Below the pieces are notes generated by a model. The model was not told the DNA's origin. It made no database searches and saw only the letters and a program-made list of their open reading frames with translations. The position numbers were made by a program, and so were the translations under genes. Positions 1-5,531 of a stretch of 18,028 bases of DNA are shown piece after piece. Every line of letters starts with the position of its first letter. Within the stretch, counting starts at the first letter, position 1. Origin of the DNA: an uncultured Ignavibacteriota bacterium (GTDB lineage: Bacteria; Bacteroidota; Ignavibacteria; UBA10030; UBA8401); the NCBI GenBank assembly GCA_903907305.1, contig CAIVNT010000235.1:1-18028 (forward strand), in the 5' to 3' direction.

Positions 1-172
1 CCAAGATATCCAATTTTTGTCGGATTAATTTTAGAATATCGAACAATCTGTCCTAAAAACTGGATATAAAAGAACATATGGTCAGTATTGGTAATAATTT
101 TTGACAGGAGTGTAAATAATTTTTTCCAAATTACAAAAATTAAAAGGAGATTTGATCAAAAAACCATTCTAA

Positions 173-200
173 TTGACAGATACAATTTGGCATACATATT
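173..200 (+). promoter_or_regulatory. Possible sigma70-like promoter before the 44-aa ORF
   Basis: TTGACA at 173-178 matches the -35 consensus. CATATT at 195-200 is a partial -10 match at 16-bp spacing. The next gene starts at 256, so the leader would be about 48 nt. A second TTGACA at 101-106 has no convincing -10 partner. The rest of 1-255 is AT-rich and shows no gene or RNA that I can support. Confidence 0.3.
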
Positions 201-255
201 GTCATTATTTTACAGAGTAAACTATTGCAGACTGTAACCTAATTGTGGAGTGTGT

Positions 256-390
256 ATGGATTTCTTTTTGTGCTTAATCGGTTATCTGTTTGTGCTGAGT
301 CTATTCGTCTCGTTTGGTCGTTTCTTAAAAGAATGCGATGAGACAATGAGCAGTCAACTCAATCAGGATGTATTATCTGAAGTGAAATAA
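256..390 (+). CDS. Small single-span membrane protein, unknown function (44 aa)
   Basis: The ATG at 256 follows GGAG at 247-250 by five bases, a good ribosome binding site, and the frame ends with TAA at 388-390. The product has one hydrophobic segment at about residues 3-23 (MDFFLCLIGYLFVLSLF...) and then a charged tail with Lys, Glu and Asp to residue 44. This fits a one-span inner-membrane peptide with a short soluble C terminus. It lies convergent to the YeeE/YedE-rhodanese gene, with 19 bp between the two stop codons, so it is not part of that operon. I recognise no family. The case for a real gene rests on the ribosome binding site and the membrane-segment composition; an untranslated leader with a chance ORF is the alternative. 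Confidence 0.45.
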   Translation: MDFFLCLIGYLFVLSLFVSFGRFLKECDETMSSQLNQDVLSEVK

Positions 391-409
391 AAAAATTTGG
401 CAGTTGACT

Positions 410-1639
410 TTAGCAGCCGCCGGACACTTTTTTAATCAGCTTTGTCGGTTTTACTGCGCTATTCTTCGCATCCAGAATCATTCCTGTCAATATACTTCCC
501 GCCTTAGAACGGAAACGCTCCGTATCCTTTACCTGTCGAATATCAAACGTCTGTTTCTGGTTGGTAAAGGGACAGACAATATTGTCTCCTCCCGCTTTTT
601 TCTCCAACACGGTCTGCACAAGATTCGACATTCCTCCACACAGGACTGAAAAATTTTCATAGCCCAAACGTTGGACAACTGCCGCTGCAGTTCTCGCAGC
701 ATTCTCATCGTTGGCAACGATCACTTTCTTTTTGTGACGGTTTCCGAGCAGTTCGCTGAATTCCTTTTGGAACAGCTGTTTCATTTCGAGATTGGCGGAA
801 CCGGGGAGCAGCATCGTTGCGAATTCATCTGCCGGACGAATGTCGATGATACTCAGCTTCGGATCGTGATCGATGATCCTGAACGCGAGTTCATCCGGGG
901 TCATTTCTTGCACGTGAAACGTCTTGAGAAATTCCGGCTGTGACACTTCATTCATCACTCTCTCTTTATAATCCGGCATGAACAGAAGCACAACGCCGAC
1001 AGCAAGGACAGTGATCCCTGCAAGACGGTGATACATTTCATTAAATCCTTTCGCCGGTCCTTCCGGATCCACTTTCTTTTCGATCATTGTTGTCATAATG
1101 AAGGCACCAACAGCAAGAACGATCAGTATCAATGCGAACAATCCCTGCGACATGCCGAGGGAATTGAAGATGCGCACGTTACCGAGGAAACTCGCATTGG
1201 TGATCTCTTCGAACCAAGGATACAATTCTGCATAAAGGAACACACCGATGAGTCCGCCGCCGACGAAGAACATCGCGTCAATCTTGCCGATGGCCATTCC
1301 GCAGACACTCGTGCCGGGGCAGAATCCGCCGATAATGAATCCGAATCCCATGATCACTCCACCGAGGATCGCCGCCTGAAGATAGGTAGGATTAATATAG
1401 ATGAAGTCCGTGTCAAGCCATCCAAGATAACCAAGGATGATCACACCGCTCATCGCTGTGACGCCGGCGGTGAAGAAGACACGGAGGACAGTGAAGTCAT
1501 ATCCATAAAATACTCCCGCAAGTTTTCGCGATGAAGAGAAACCTGCCTGTTCAAGAATGAAGCCGAAGGCGATACCGATCAAGAGTGCAACTATCAGATT
1601 TAATTCTTCGGAAATTAAGTTGGGGACTAAGGGGAACAT
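410..1639 (-). CDS. YeeE/YedE sulfur-transport domain protein fused to a cysteine-less rhodanese domain (409 aa)
   Basis: The N-terminal part (about 1-225) is a polytopic membrane domain of the YeeE/YedE (TsuA-like, Sulf_transp) family. It has the family's glycine-rich helices and the signature GGFCPGTSVCG with Cys107 and Cys113. Cysteines of this family are known to relay thiosulfate or other sulfur species across the inner membrane. Residues about 245-345 form a rhodanese-like fold: IIDIRPADEF, a PGSANLE turn, and YENFSVLCGGM near its end. The catalytic-loop Cys is absent; by alignment with the conserved Arg (R316), Asp311 sits in its place. Remaining cysteines are Cys334, Cys356 and the last residue, Cys409, after Gly-Gly. 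A good site (GAGG, five bases from the ATG) supports the start. It is the last gene of the cassette. No hairpin terminator is visible downstream. Transport of a sulfur species is the family inference; the substrate is unknown. Confidence 0.85.
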   Translation of the reverse strand: MFPLVPNLISEELNLIVALLIGIAFGFILEQAGFSSSRKLAGVFYGYDFTVLRVFFTAGVTAMSGVIILGYLGWLDTDFIYINPTYLQAAILGGVIMGFGFIIGGFCPGTSVCGMAIGKIDAMFFVGGGLIGVFLYAELYPWFEEITNASFLGNVRIFNSLGMSQGLFALILIVLAVGAFIMTTMIEKKVDPEGPAKGFNEMYHRLAGITVLAVGVVLLFMPDYKERVMNEVSQPEFLKTFHVQEMTPDELAFRIIDHDPKLSIIDIRPADEFATMLLPGSANLEMKQLFQKEFSELLGNRHKKKVIVANDENAARTAAAVVQRLGYENFSVLCGGMSNLVQTVLEKKAGGDNIVCPFTNQKQTFDIRQVKDTERFRSKAGSILTGMILDAKNSAVKPTKLIKKVSGGC

Positions 1640-1729
1640 AACAACCTCACATAAGTCAAAAATAAAAAATCAAAGCAACCATTATTAAGCACCAAATTCT
1701 AAAGATCATATTCCATTTCTTCCGTGAGA

Positions 1730-1760
1730 TTGGAATTTTGATTTTTGTGTTTTGGAATTT
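1730..1760. repeat. Short degenerate direct repeat between the two YeeE/YedE genes
   Basis: The nonamer TTGGAATTT occurs at 1730-1738 and 1752-1760, separated by T-rich sequence (GATTTTTGTG). It lies in the 124-bp spacer between the two minus-strand transporter genes, and nothing else is recognisable there. Confidence 0.4.
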
Positions 1761-1763
1761 GTC

Positions 1764-2276
1764 CTACAGCCAGAGTTTCCTGAAAAAATACGCTACCGCA
1801 TATCCAGTCCCGAATATCGCCATCATCGTGATGATCCCTCCGGTGGAGAGGACGGCCATACCGGTCAATGCTGCGCCGCTGGTGCAGCCGCGCGCGAATT
1901 GTGCACCGAGTCCAAAGAGCAGACCGCCGATCAGTGCGAAACCGAGACGCATCGTATTGGTGATGTGCGGTCCGCGTTCGGTGACGAAGTTCAGTCTGTC
2001 CGACACGACGCCGGAAAGAAATCCGCCGATGATCACACCGAGCACTTCAAAGACGAGCCAGGCTTTGAGCGGATTCTCGTGCAGCGAATTGAAATTTTCG
2101 GAATAGAATTTTGAGCTGGCCGCATGTTCCGGTGCGAATGCGTGGACAGTTGCAACGACCGTGCTTTTTAGTGCGCCGCTCGCTCCGAGTCCTCTTCCGG
2201 TAATAACGATGGTGGCCAGCAGTGTCAAGCCGAGAAAAAATCCGGCAAGATATGGATTCATATATTTTGTTTTCAT
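1764..2276 (-). CDS. YeeE/YedE family sulfur transporter, half-size (170 aa)
   Basis: This is a small polytopic inner-membrane protein with about four hydrophobic segments (roughly 8-28, 72-92, 110-128, 136-165). It carries the Sulf_transp signature ARGCTSGAALTG with Cys131, and GRGLGASGALK near residue 27, which resembles the matching half of full-length YeeE/YedE proteins. Full-length family members have about 350-400 residues and two such halves, so this protein and its downstream neighbour probably make the two halves of one channel. The start at 2276 has only a weak purine-rich stretch upstream; ATG at codon 6 is possible. Expected role: passage of thiosulfate, sulfite-like or persulfidic sulfur across the inner membrane, linked to the upstream octahaem reductase. 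The substrate is inferred, not shown. Confidence 0.85.
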   Translation of the reverse strand: MKTKYMNPYLAGFFLGLTLLATIVITGRGLGASGALKSTVVATVHAFAPEHAASSKFYSENFNSLHENPLKAWLVFEVLGVIIGGFLSGVVSDRLNFVTERGPHITNTMRLGFALIGGLLFGLGAQFARGCTSGAALTGMAVLSTGGIITMMAIFGTGYAVAYFFRKLWL

Positions 2277-2301
2277 AGTAGTTTTCTCACTCTATAAATT
2301 T

Positions 2302-2327
2302 TGCAATCGTGTAATCCTGCAATCGTG
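2302..2327. repeat. Two-copy 10-bp direct repeat, 16-bp period
   Basis: TGCAATCGTG occurs exactly at 2302-2311 and 2318-2327, with TAATCC between. It fills much of the 59-bp spacer between the cytochrome b and YeeE/YedE genes. A protein site, an mRNA element or neutral spacer repeat are all possible. Confidence 0.5.
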
Positions 2328-2335
2328 AAATTATT

Positions 2336-2968
2336 TTATTCTCTATTTCCCTTGTACAGTTTGCTCTCTTCCAATTCTTCGTATCCCGTGATCATTGCTT
2401 TCAGATTCGATGTGGCGGATTGTCCGGTTGTGATCAGATAGAGATGTGCAATGATGAAGGAGATCAAAAAGAATGCTCCGGCAGTGTGAAGGATCGCGAT
2501 CGTTTGGAGTCCGTCGATGTTCAGACTCTGTATTCCGCTGGATTGCGGATAGCGGTAATATATATAGAGCAGTCCCGAGATGACCATCACCGGAATGACG
2601 AGGATCTTAAGTGCAAGATAGACGAGGCGCTGCAGTGGATTCAGTTTTGTCAAAGCAGTTTTCCTGGTCGGATGTGGCGCGTTACGGAATATTCCCGTCA
2701 GATAATACTCGATCTGCGAGCGCAAATGCTGACGCGTGGGGAGGTACTGCTTCCATTCGCCGGTAGTGAAATGCCAGAAGATCGCCAAAGTGATCAGCAC
2801 AAGGAACATAGATGCGGCGATGTTGTGGTATGTGACCGCTTGTGCGAATCCGAAAAAGTTCAGTGCCCCGTGGATCTCGAAGCCTGTCAGCGCAAGAAAA
2901 AAGATGAGGGCGGACTGCATCCAGTGCCAGAATCGGTTGAAGCGGGAGTAGACTAATTGTTTTTTCAT
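2336..2968 (-). CDS. Cytochrome b561-like quinol-oxidising membrane subunit (210 aa)
   Basis: This is a four-helix inner-membrane protein with helices at about 15-33, 48-68, 115-137 and 158-180. It resembles cytochrome b subunits of formate dehydrogenase, hydrogenase and thiosulfate reductase (PhsC/HyaC/FdnI-like). The N terminus SRFNRFWHWMQ places His15 at the start of helix 1. His48 (or His66), His161 and His175 are candidates for the remaining haem b ligands. In this family two b haems carry electrons from menaquinol to a periplasmic redox partner. Here the partner is most plausibly the octahaem cytochrome encoded 297 bp upstream on the same strand. No clear ribosome binding site precedes ATG 2968, but the hydrophilic start before helix 1 matches the family. 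The spacer upstream holds a structured repeat that could affect expression relative to the cytochrome gene. Confidence 0.85.
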   Translation of the reverse strand: MKKQLVYSRFNRFWHWMQSALIFFLALTGFEIHGALNFFGFAQAVTYHNIAASMFLVLITLAIFWHFTTGEWKQYLPTRQHLRSQIEYYLTGIFRNAPHPTRKTALTKLNPLQRLVYLALKILVIPVMVISGLLYIYYRYPQSSGIQSLNIDGLQTIAILHTAGAFFLISFIIAHLYLITTGQSATSNLKAMITGYEELEESKLYKGNRE

Positions 2969-3035
2969 GATAAGTTTTATTTGGTGTCTTTCGTATTCGC
3001 AGTATGACTGAAGTCAAGGAATACTGTGTCTCATG

Positions 3036-3075
3036 TTCTTCGTGTATGTATTTGTGTTCTTTCGTGCTATTTGTG
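3036..3075. repeat. Degenerate tandem pair of about 20-bp units
   Basis: Two adjacent units alternate TTCTTCGTG/TATTTGTG (3036-3056) and TTCTTTCGTG/CTATTTGTG (3057-3075). They lie in the spacer between the octahaem cytochrome and cytochrome b genes, which otherwise holds only the structured repeat at 3126-3232. ORFs across this stretch read as low-complexity spacer and are not supported as genes. Confidence 0.4.
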
Positions 3076-3125
3076 GATTCCAATTGCTAGTGCTGTTTCT
3101 AAAAAATAATATTGTAAATAATAAT

Positions 3126-3232
3126 GTTCATGCTGAGCAACCTGCCTGCCGGCAGGTAAACAACATCGGCATTTGCTCTCTACGAGCCGTAGGCAGGATG
3201 AACAGTTCGGCGACATCGCGCCGAAGCATGAC
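3126..3232. repeat. Structured intergenic repeat of nested inverted repeats (REP-like)
   Basis: The element is bounded by TCATGCT (3128-3134) and its inverse AGCATGA (3225-3231). Inside are a 12-bp palindrome CCTGCCGGCAGG (3145-3156), GAGCAA/TTGCTC arms (3135-3140 and 3173-3178), GTTCAT/ATGAAC arms (3126-3131 and 3198-3203), a small TACG-AGC-CGTA hairpin (3181-3191), and a perfect 7-bp stem TTCGGCG/CGCCGAA with a six-base loop (3206-3225). Such ends (TCATGCTGAGC... GAAGCATGA) resemble dispersed intergenic repeats I associate with environmental Bacteroidota-like genomes. In RNA it would fold strongly and could stabilise or attenuate the cassette transcript. No other copy is in the window. Confidence 0.6.
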
Positions 3233-3265
3233 CGAAAAACACAAGCTAACTTAATTGAAGTGGCA

Positions 3266-4822
3266 CTAGTTTTTCTTCTTCGAAACGATGCGGACGGTTG
3301 CATGGATCCCGACTCCGAGCAGGGAAACCAGTATGGCGCCGATTCCAAACGCTTCCACGGTTGCATTGTAATCACGTCCCGGCATATAGAAATCCCGCAG
3401 AGCGCCGACGCGGCTGTTTTCGCGTGTATGACATTCCTTGCATGCGACCGCTTTGGTTTTAGGCGAGACCATATGATTGATCGGCCAGTACATTTCCGTT
3501 TTTGCAAATGTATACTGACCGCTGTAGGGGAGTCCGATGTAATCCATTCCATGCTGAATGGAGCTCTGCCAGTTGAAATCCTTCCAGAATCCCCCTTCAC
3601 CCTCTTTATTCGCAAATGTCTTCGGCTGAATGATCGTCTTGTTGATCGGATCATACGGCTGTTTCGCGCGGTGGACCTTCACCGGAATGATCTTCGAGTC
3701 CGGATCAGCATAACTGCCGTGCAGTTGATTCATTTGGATCGGTGTATCGGCGCTGACGGTGTCTCCGGTGAGATAATGCGATGCCGTCCCATTGAACCAG
3801 ACGTATTCAGGTCGAACGTTCCGTTTCCAAACAAACGATCCTTTAATAGATGCGTAGGTGATGTTGCCCAACGAATCTTTTACTTCAACCGGTTTGCCGT
3901 CAACAAGTTTTCCGGCGGTGGACCAGTCCCATTCCATCTTTGTGGAATTTACTTTTGCATATTCGGGAATGTGGCAGGTCTGGCATGCGACTTTCATTGA
4001 ATGTTCGTTGATCACTTCGTTCTCATGCGGCGTTTCGGTGTGGCACTGTTCGCACGTGGATCGGTTGCGGTTCATTGATGAAAGAGAATACACCTTGCCG
4101 AGCATCTGATGTTTTTCCGTCTTGTGACAGTCGACGCATTCCAGATTCCCGCCGTCGCTTGCCATATGAACATCTATATCACGACGTGTGTCGAAGAGCG
4201 CTTTTTCCAGATCACCGTGCTTCACATTGTTACCGCCTCCGCCGAAGAAGTGGCAGGTACCGCAGTTGGATTTTGTCGGACGGCCCACTTTTTGTGCAAC
4301 GAGAGAAAGATTCACTGATGGATCAGGCATTCCCGCACCGCCGGATTGTTTTACATAGGTATCGCTGTTGTCGTGGCAGGCGAGACAGTCCACATTGTTT
4401 GGATTGGTAAAATCGAAATTCTTATCACCCCATCCATACCCGATGTGACATTTGTTGCAGCTCTGTTCATTGGTATTGATACCGATGCAGAAGTTGTTCA
4501 GAATATTTTTTTTGCCGACGTATCGGATTCCGCGTCCCTCGATATATTCTTCCCGTTCCCAGTTCCAGTGAGAGGACTTCATCACTTCAAGATGGCGCTC
4601 ATTATGGCAGTCGATGCATGCCGCGGTCACATCCTGCGGTTTCACAAATTTTCGTTGAAGTTGTGTGAACTTTGAATGATCGACGGAAGGATTCTCTTTC
4701 TTGGAAAAACGTTCCTTCAGCGATGCCGTCGGAGTCTGTTCGACATTGTTCTTTGTGATAGTGGAGATAAAATAGAGTGCAAAAATTGTGAGGGCGATTC
4801 CGGGGATGATAAATCGTTTCAT
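3266..4822 (-). CDS. Octahaem c-type cytochrome, tetrathionate reductase (OTR) family (518 aa)
   Basis: Eight CXXCH haem-binding motifs start at Cys69, 122, 146, 187, 229, 257, 280 and 461. That number, the size and the long gap before the last motif fit the octahaem tetrathionate reductase family known from Shewanella OTR, which reduces tetrathionate and, in vitro, nitrite and hydroxylamine. An extra unpaired Cys112 lies ten residues before haem motif 2; in Shewanella OTR the active site is at haem 2 with a Lys ligand and a nearby Cys, so Cys112 may be equivalent. Residues 4-20 form an uncleaved-looking signal anchor, and residues about 491-511 form a C-terminal membrane helix followed by Lys/Arg, so the haem domain should face the periplasm while anchored at both ends. 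Its gene starts 17 bp after merR, and cytochrome b follows. The real substrate (tetrathionate, another sulfur or a nitrogen compound) is not decidable here. Confidence 0.88.
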   Translation of the reverse strand: MKRFIIPGIALTIFALYFISTITKNNVEQTPTASLKERFSKKENPSVDHSKFTQLQRKFVKPQDVTAACIDCHNERHLEVMKSSHWNWEREEYIEGRGIRYVGKKNILNNFCIGINTNEQSCNKCHIGYGWGDKNFDFTNPNNVDCLACHDNSDTYVKQSGGAGMPDPSVNLSLVAQKVGRPTKSNCGTCHFFGGGGNNVKHGDLEKALFDTRRDIDVHMASDGGNLECVDCHKTEKHQMLGKVYSLSSMNRNRSTCEQCHTETPHENEVINEHSMKVACQTCHIPEYAKVNSTKMEWDWSTAGKLVDGKPVEVKDSLGNITYASIKGSFVWKRNVRPEYVWFNGTASHYLTGDTVSADTPIQMNQLHGSYADPDSKIIPVKVHRAKQPYDPINKTIIQPKTFANKEGEGGFWKDFNWQSSIQHGMDYIGLPYSGQYTFAKTEMYWPINHMVSPKTKAVACKECHTRENSRVGALRDFYMPGRDYNATVEAFGIGAILVSLLGVGIHATVRIVSKKKN

Positions 4823-4839
4823 AGTATTTGTTGTTCGGT

Positions 4840-5283
4840 TTACGGTGTAAGCGATGAACGGAAGATCAGTTCCTTGATCTGACCGCAGTCGCTAGAGAGT
4901 TTATAAACGTCGCAGGTACGGCAATCTTTTGTTGCACAGACGGAATGTGTGTGGTCGTAGGTCCAGCAGCCTCCGGTGTGGCTTTTAAAGACGGGACAAA
5001 CATTCCGTTCTTTCTGAGAACATTTTACAATATCGTAACAAGGGATCATGCCGAAGATCCGTTTCATTCCGCCGATACTGACCTTATCTTCATTAATGTA
5101 CTTACGGATGCATCGAAGACGTTCAACATCCTCGATAGAATACATTCTTTGTCTGCCGGGTGTCTTAAAAGGAATGATCAGACCTTCCCGTTCGTACAAT
5201 CGGAGCGTTTGGACGGAAACGTTGAGCATTTTTGCTGTTTTTCCGATAGAATATACGGGAGTATCATTCTTGATTGTTGTCAT
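4840..5283 (-). CDS. MerR-family regulator with cysteine-rich ('two-CW'-like) sensor domain (147 aa)
   Basis: Residues about 9-78 form a MerR winged helix-turn-helix: YSIGKTAKMLNVSVQTLRLY, a recognition region, then RQRMYSIEDVERLRCIRKYI. The short C-terminal part (80-135) has eight cysteines (82, 88, 96, 106, 116, 121, 124, 133) in the order PCYD..KC..CP...CW...C....C..C.VY. This is reminiscent of the 'two-CW' cysteine domain found in some signalling proteins, and could bind a metal, Fe-S cluster or haem, or sense sulfur. The long dimerisation helix of classic metal-sensing MerR proteins looks shortened. I choose ATG 5283 because an upstream TTG (5304) would extend into the promoter, and the HTH begins soon after this ATG. 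It is the first gene of the cassette and probably controls it, including itself. Confidence 0.85.
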   Translation of the reverse strand: MTTIKNDTPVYSIGKTAKMLNVSVQTLRLYEREGLIIPFKTPGRQRMYSIEDVERLRCIRKYINEDKVSIGGMKRIFGMIPCYDIVKCSQKERNVCPVFKSHTGGCWTYDHTHSVCATKDCRTCDVYKLSSDCGQIKELIFRSSLTP

Positions 5284-5290
5284 ACCTATA

Positions 5291-5319
5291 TTTATAATTA
5301 GCAAGTTTTATGCCGTCAA
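5291..5319 (-). promoter_or_regulatory. Sigma70-like promoter of the merR-OTR cassette
   Basis: On the minus strand, TTGACG (5319-5314) and TATAAA (5296-5291) are separated by 17 bp, close to ideal for sigma70. Only seven bases separate the -10 box from ATG 5283, so transcription would begin at or next to the start codon. No Shine-Dalgarno site is visible, which suggests a leaderless or nearly leaderless mRNA. Confidence 0.6.
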
Positions 5320-5352
5320 AATTTCCGTATATTCTATCAATTTTTACACCGA

Positions 5353-5379
5353 CTTCCCCTTTTTGACAAAAACGGGAAG
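5353..5379. promoter_or_regulatory. Long dyad, candidate operator or enhancer site
   Basis: Arms CTTCCC+C+TTTTT (5353-5364) and AAAAA+C+GGGAAG (5368-5379) are inverse complements except for one C:C mismatch, centred on GAC (5365-5367). It lies between the merR promoter and the ppdK sigma54 promoter, where no gene ends, so a terminator role is unlikely. The centre is about 130 bp upstream of the predicted ppdK start, a usual distance for a sigma54 activator site, and also close upstream of the merR -35 box. Confidence 0.5.
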
Positions 5380-5469
5380 CCCTTTCTTAACCATGAAAAG
5401 AGGTAAAATTCAGACATTGTAATCCGCTCAAATAACGTAAGTTTTTTCAACAAACCAGTTTCGGACAAA

Positions 5470-5485
5470 TGGCACTCTAATTGCA
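5470..5485 (+). promoter_or_regulatory. Sigma54 (-24/-12) promoter of ppdK
   Basis: TGGCACTCTAATTGCA fits the RpoN consensus TGGCACGNNNNTTGCW at every fixed position except one (T for G at position 7). The GG and GC doublets have the required 10-bp spacing. Predicted transcription start is near 5496, giving a leader of about 36 nt before ATG 5532. The presence of an rpoN gene in this genome is assumed, not seen. Confidence 0.7.
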
Positions 5486-5531
5486 GATGCTTGGTTCGAG
5501 TTTCGTTTTATTTAATATGAAAGGAAGTGTT

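Noticed and set aside
188..203. Sigma54-like TGGCATACATATTGTC before the 44-aa ORF
   Set aside because: The -24 half is good but the -12 GC is GT, a position rarely tolerated; the sigma70-like reading is no worse.
391..409. Terminator at the end of the minus-strand sulfur cassette
   Set aside because: Only a T run is present on the minus strand, with no hairpin stem before it.
2682..3083. 133-codon minus-strand frame over the start of cytochrome b
   Set aside because: It is a shifted reading of the cytochrome b gene plus low-complexity spacer (tandem repeat units).
3126..3232. Hairpin repeat as a CRISPR or an insertion sequence
   Set aside because: There is no regular repeat-spacer unit and no transposase; the inverted ends are only seven bases.
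3033..3254. 73-codon plus-strand frame in the spacer
   Set aside because: It is composed of the tandem repeat and the hairpin repeat, with no ribosome binding site or coding character.
3067..3654. 195-codon minus-strand frame overlapping the octahaem cytochrome gene
   Set aside because: It overlaps the true frame with eight haem motifs and runs through the repeat element; the sequence has no domain features.
5481..5531. Upstream TTG start extending PPDK by 17 codons
   Set aside because: The TTG is part of the -12 promoter element, the added residues do not match the family, and a good ribosome binding site precedes ATG 5532.
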